5,224 nt of DNA from Eubacteriales bacterium (GTDB taxonomy: Bacteria; Bacillota_A; Clostridia; Christensenellales; Aristaeellaceae). The notes beneath the pieces are model-generated. The model was given only the letters and a program-made list of their open reading frames with translations, was not told the origin of the DNA and made no database searches. A program made the translations under genes and the position numbers. Below are positions 4,761 through 5,224 of the stretch, in pieces; the stretch's first letter is position 1; each line of letters begins with the position of its first letter. The stretch is from NCBI GenBank assembly GCA_028692205.1, contig JAQUXV010000224.1, forward strand, positions 1 through 5,224, in the 5' to 3' direction.

Positions 4761-5224
4761 ATGTCCGAATACCGGATCCTGAAACCGCAGAACGTGTTCT
4801 CCATCAGCGGGCTATACAGCCTTCATTACTTCCAGTTTGCCTCCGGGTATGTTTTCAGCGGAGAAAAGCACGATTTCTGGGAGCTGGTTTACATCGATCA
4901 GGGCGAGGCGGAAATCGGCGCGGACCGGGAGGTTCGCCAGCTCAATCAGGGGCAGCTGATTTTCCACAAGCCCAACGAATTCCACACCATCTGGGCCAAC
5001 TATGCCCGGGGCGCAAGCATATTCGTAATCTCCTTCGCCTGTCGCAGCCCCGCGATGCGCACATTCCGGGGAAGGCAGTACACGCTGCTTGCCCCGCAGC
5101 GCCTTCTTTTGTCCCGCCTGATTGCGGAAGGGCAGCGCGTGTTCGGCCAGGTGCTGGACGTGTCCGAGCAGAAGCGGCTTCGCACGCTTCCTTCCGCGCC
5201 GCTGGGCGGCGTACAGATGGTGAT
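4761..5224 (+). CDS. AraC-family transcriptional regulator, N-terminal sensor part (cut by window end)
   Basis: The first 154 residues are visible and the frame is open to the window edge. They form the cupin-like ligand-binding domain of a Firmicutes AraC/XylS regulator. The run HDFWELVYIDQGEAEI (37-52) and the later HKPNEFHTI (69-77) are typical, with H37, E41 and H75 at the usual cupin positions. SFACRSPAMRTF (91-102) matches the conserved strand after the barrel, and the visible part ends in APLGGVQMV (146-154), which usually leads to the linker. The DNA-binding pair of helix-turn-helix motifs, expected in the last 100 or so residues of a 280-300 residue protein, lies outside. No signal peptide or membrane segment is present. 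The gene is divergent from the nucleotidyltransferase-kinase operon, so it probably senses the pathway's sugar and activates that operon. That role is inferred from position. Confidence 0.88.
   Translation, partial: MSEYRILKPQNVFSISGLYSLHYFQFASGYVFSGEKHDFWELVYIDQGEAEIGADREVRQLNQGQLIFHKPNEFHTIWANYARGASIFVISFACRSPAMRTFRGRQYTLLAPQRLLLSRLIAEGQRVFGQVLDVSEQKRLRTLPSAPLGGVQMV

Noticed and set aside
4582..4782. A small plus-strand frame with a hydrophobic run that looks like a lipoprotein signal
   Set aside because: It starts inside the nucleotidyltransferase gene on the opposite strand, crosses the AT-rich control region and runs into the regulator gene in another frame. The hydrophobic residues come from the T-tracts.
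5000..5185. A 61-residue minus-strand frame near the right end
   Set aside because: It is antisense to the AraC-family gene, whose visible residues match its family throughout.

Overview
The window is GC-rich coding DNA in which every start codon has a strong GGAGG-type ribosome binding site close upstream. It includes an AraC-type sensor of the kind common in gut and soil Firmicutes. Together these suggest a GC-rich member of the Clostridia/Bacillota, probably a carbohydrate-using anaerobe. This placement is inferred from gene families and style; no rRNA or other marker is present.

Layout. Four genes lie on the minus strand, read from right to left. They are a sugar nucleotidyltransferase (4610 to 3690), a NahK-like small-molecule kinase (3693 to 2635), a cysteine-rich Gfo/Idh/MocA oxidoreductase (2346 to 1060) and an RmlD-like short-chain dehydrogenase/reductase (897 to 40). 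A fifth gene, an AraC-family regulator, reads rightward from 4761 and is cut by the window end. The 150 bases between the regulator and the nucleotidyltransferase (4611-4760) are a divergent, AT-rich control region. It holds three T-tracts phased at 10 bp, four TTATC words and weak candidate promoters. The first 39 bases are the 3' flank of the SDR gene and show nothing recognisable.

How the genes may work together. The nucleotidyltransferase and kinase overlap by an ATGA and are almost certainly translationally coupled. A sugar kinase plus an NTP:sugar-1-phosphate nucleotidyltransferase can turn a free sugar into an NDP-sugar, as the NahK route does for N-acetylhexosamines in bifidobacteria (there with a GalT-type transferase). 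The two downstream NAD(P)-dependent enzymes could oxidise, reduce or epimerise the sugar or its nucleotide form. The AraC-type protein is the obvious candidate sensor. The sugar itself cannot be read from the sequence, and no transporter or glycosidase is visible.

The two gaps inside the minus-strand series are large for an operon: 288 bases (2347-2634) and 162 bases (898-1059). Both are GC-rich, non-coding and rich in inverted repeats. The larger gap contains a hairpin over the kinase stop codon, a 43-bp inverted-repeat element flanked by 7-bp direct repeats, a pair of CCGCA/TGCGG hairpins and a 10-bp palindrome. The kinase pair, the Gfo/Idh gene and the SDR gene may therefore be expressed at different levels.
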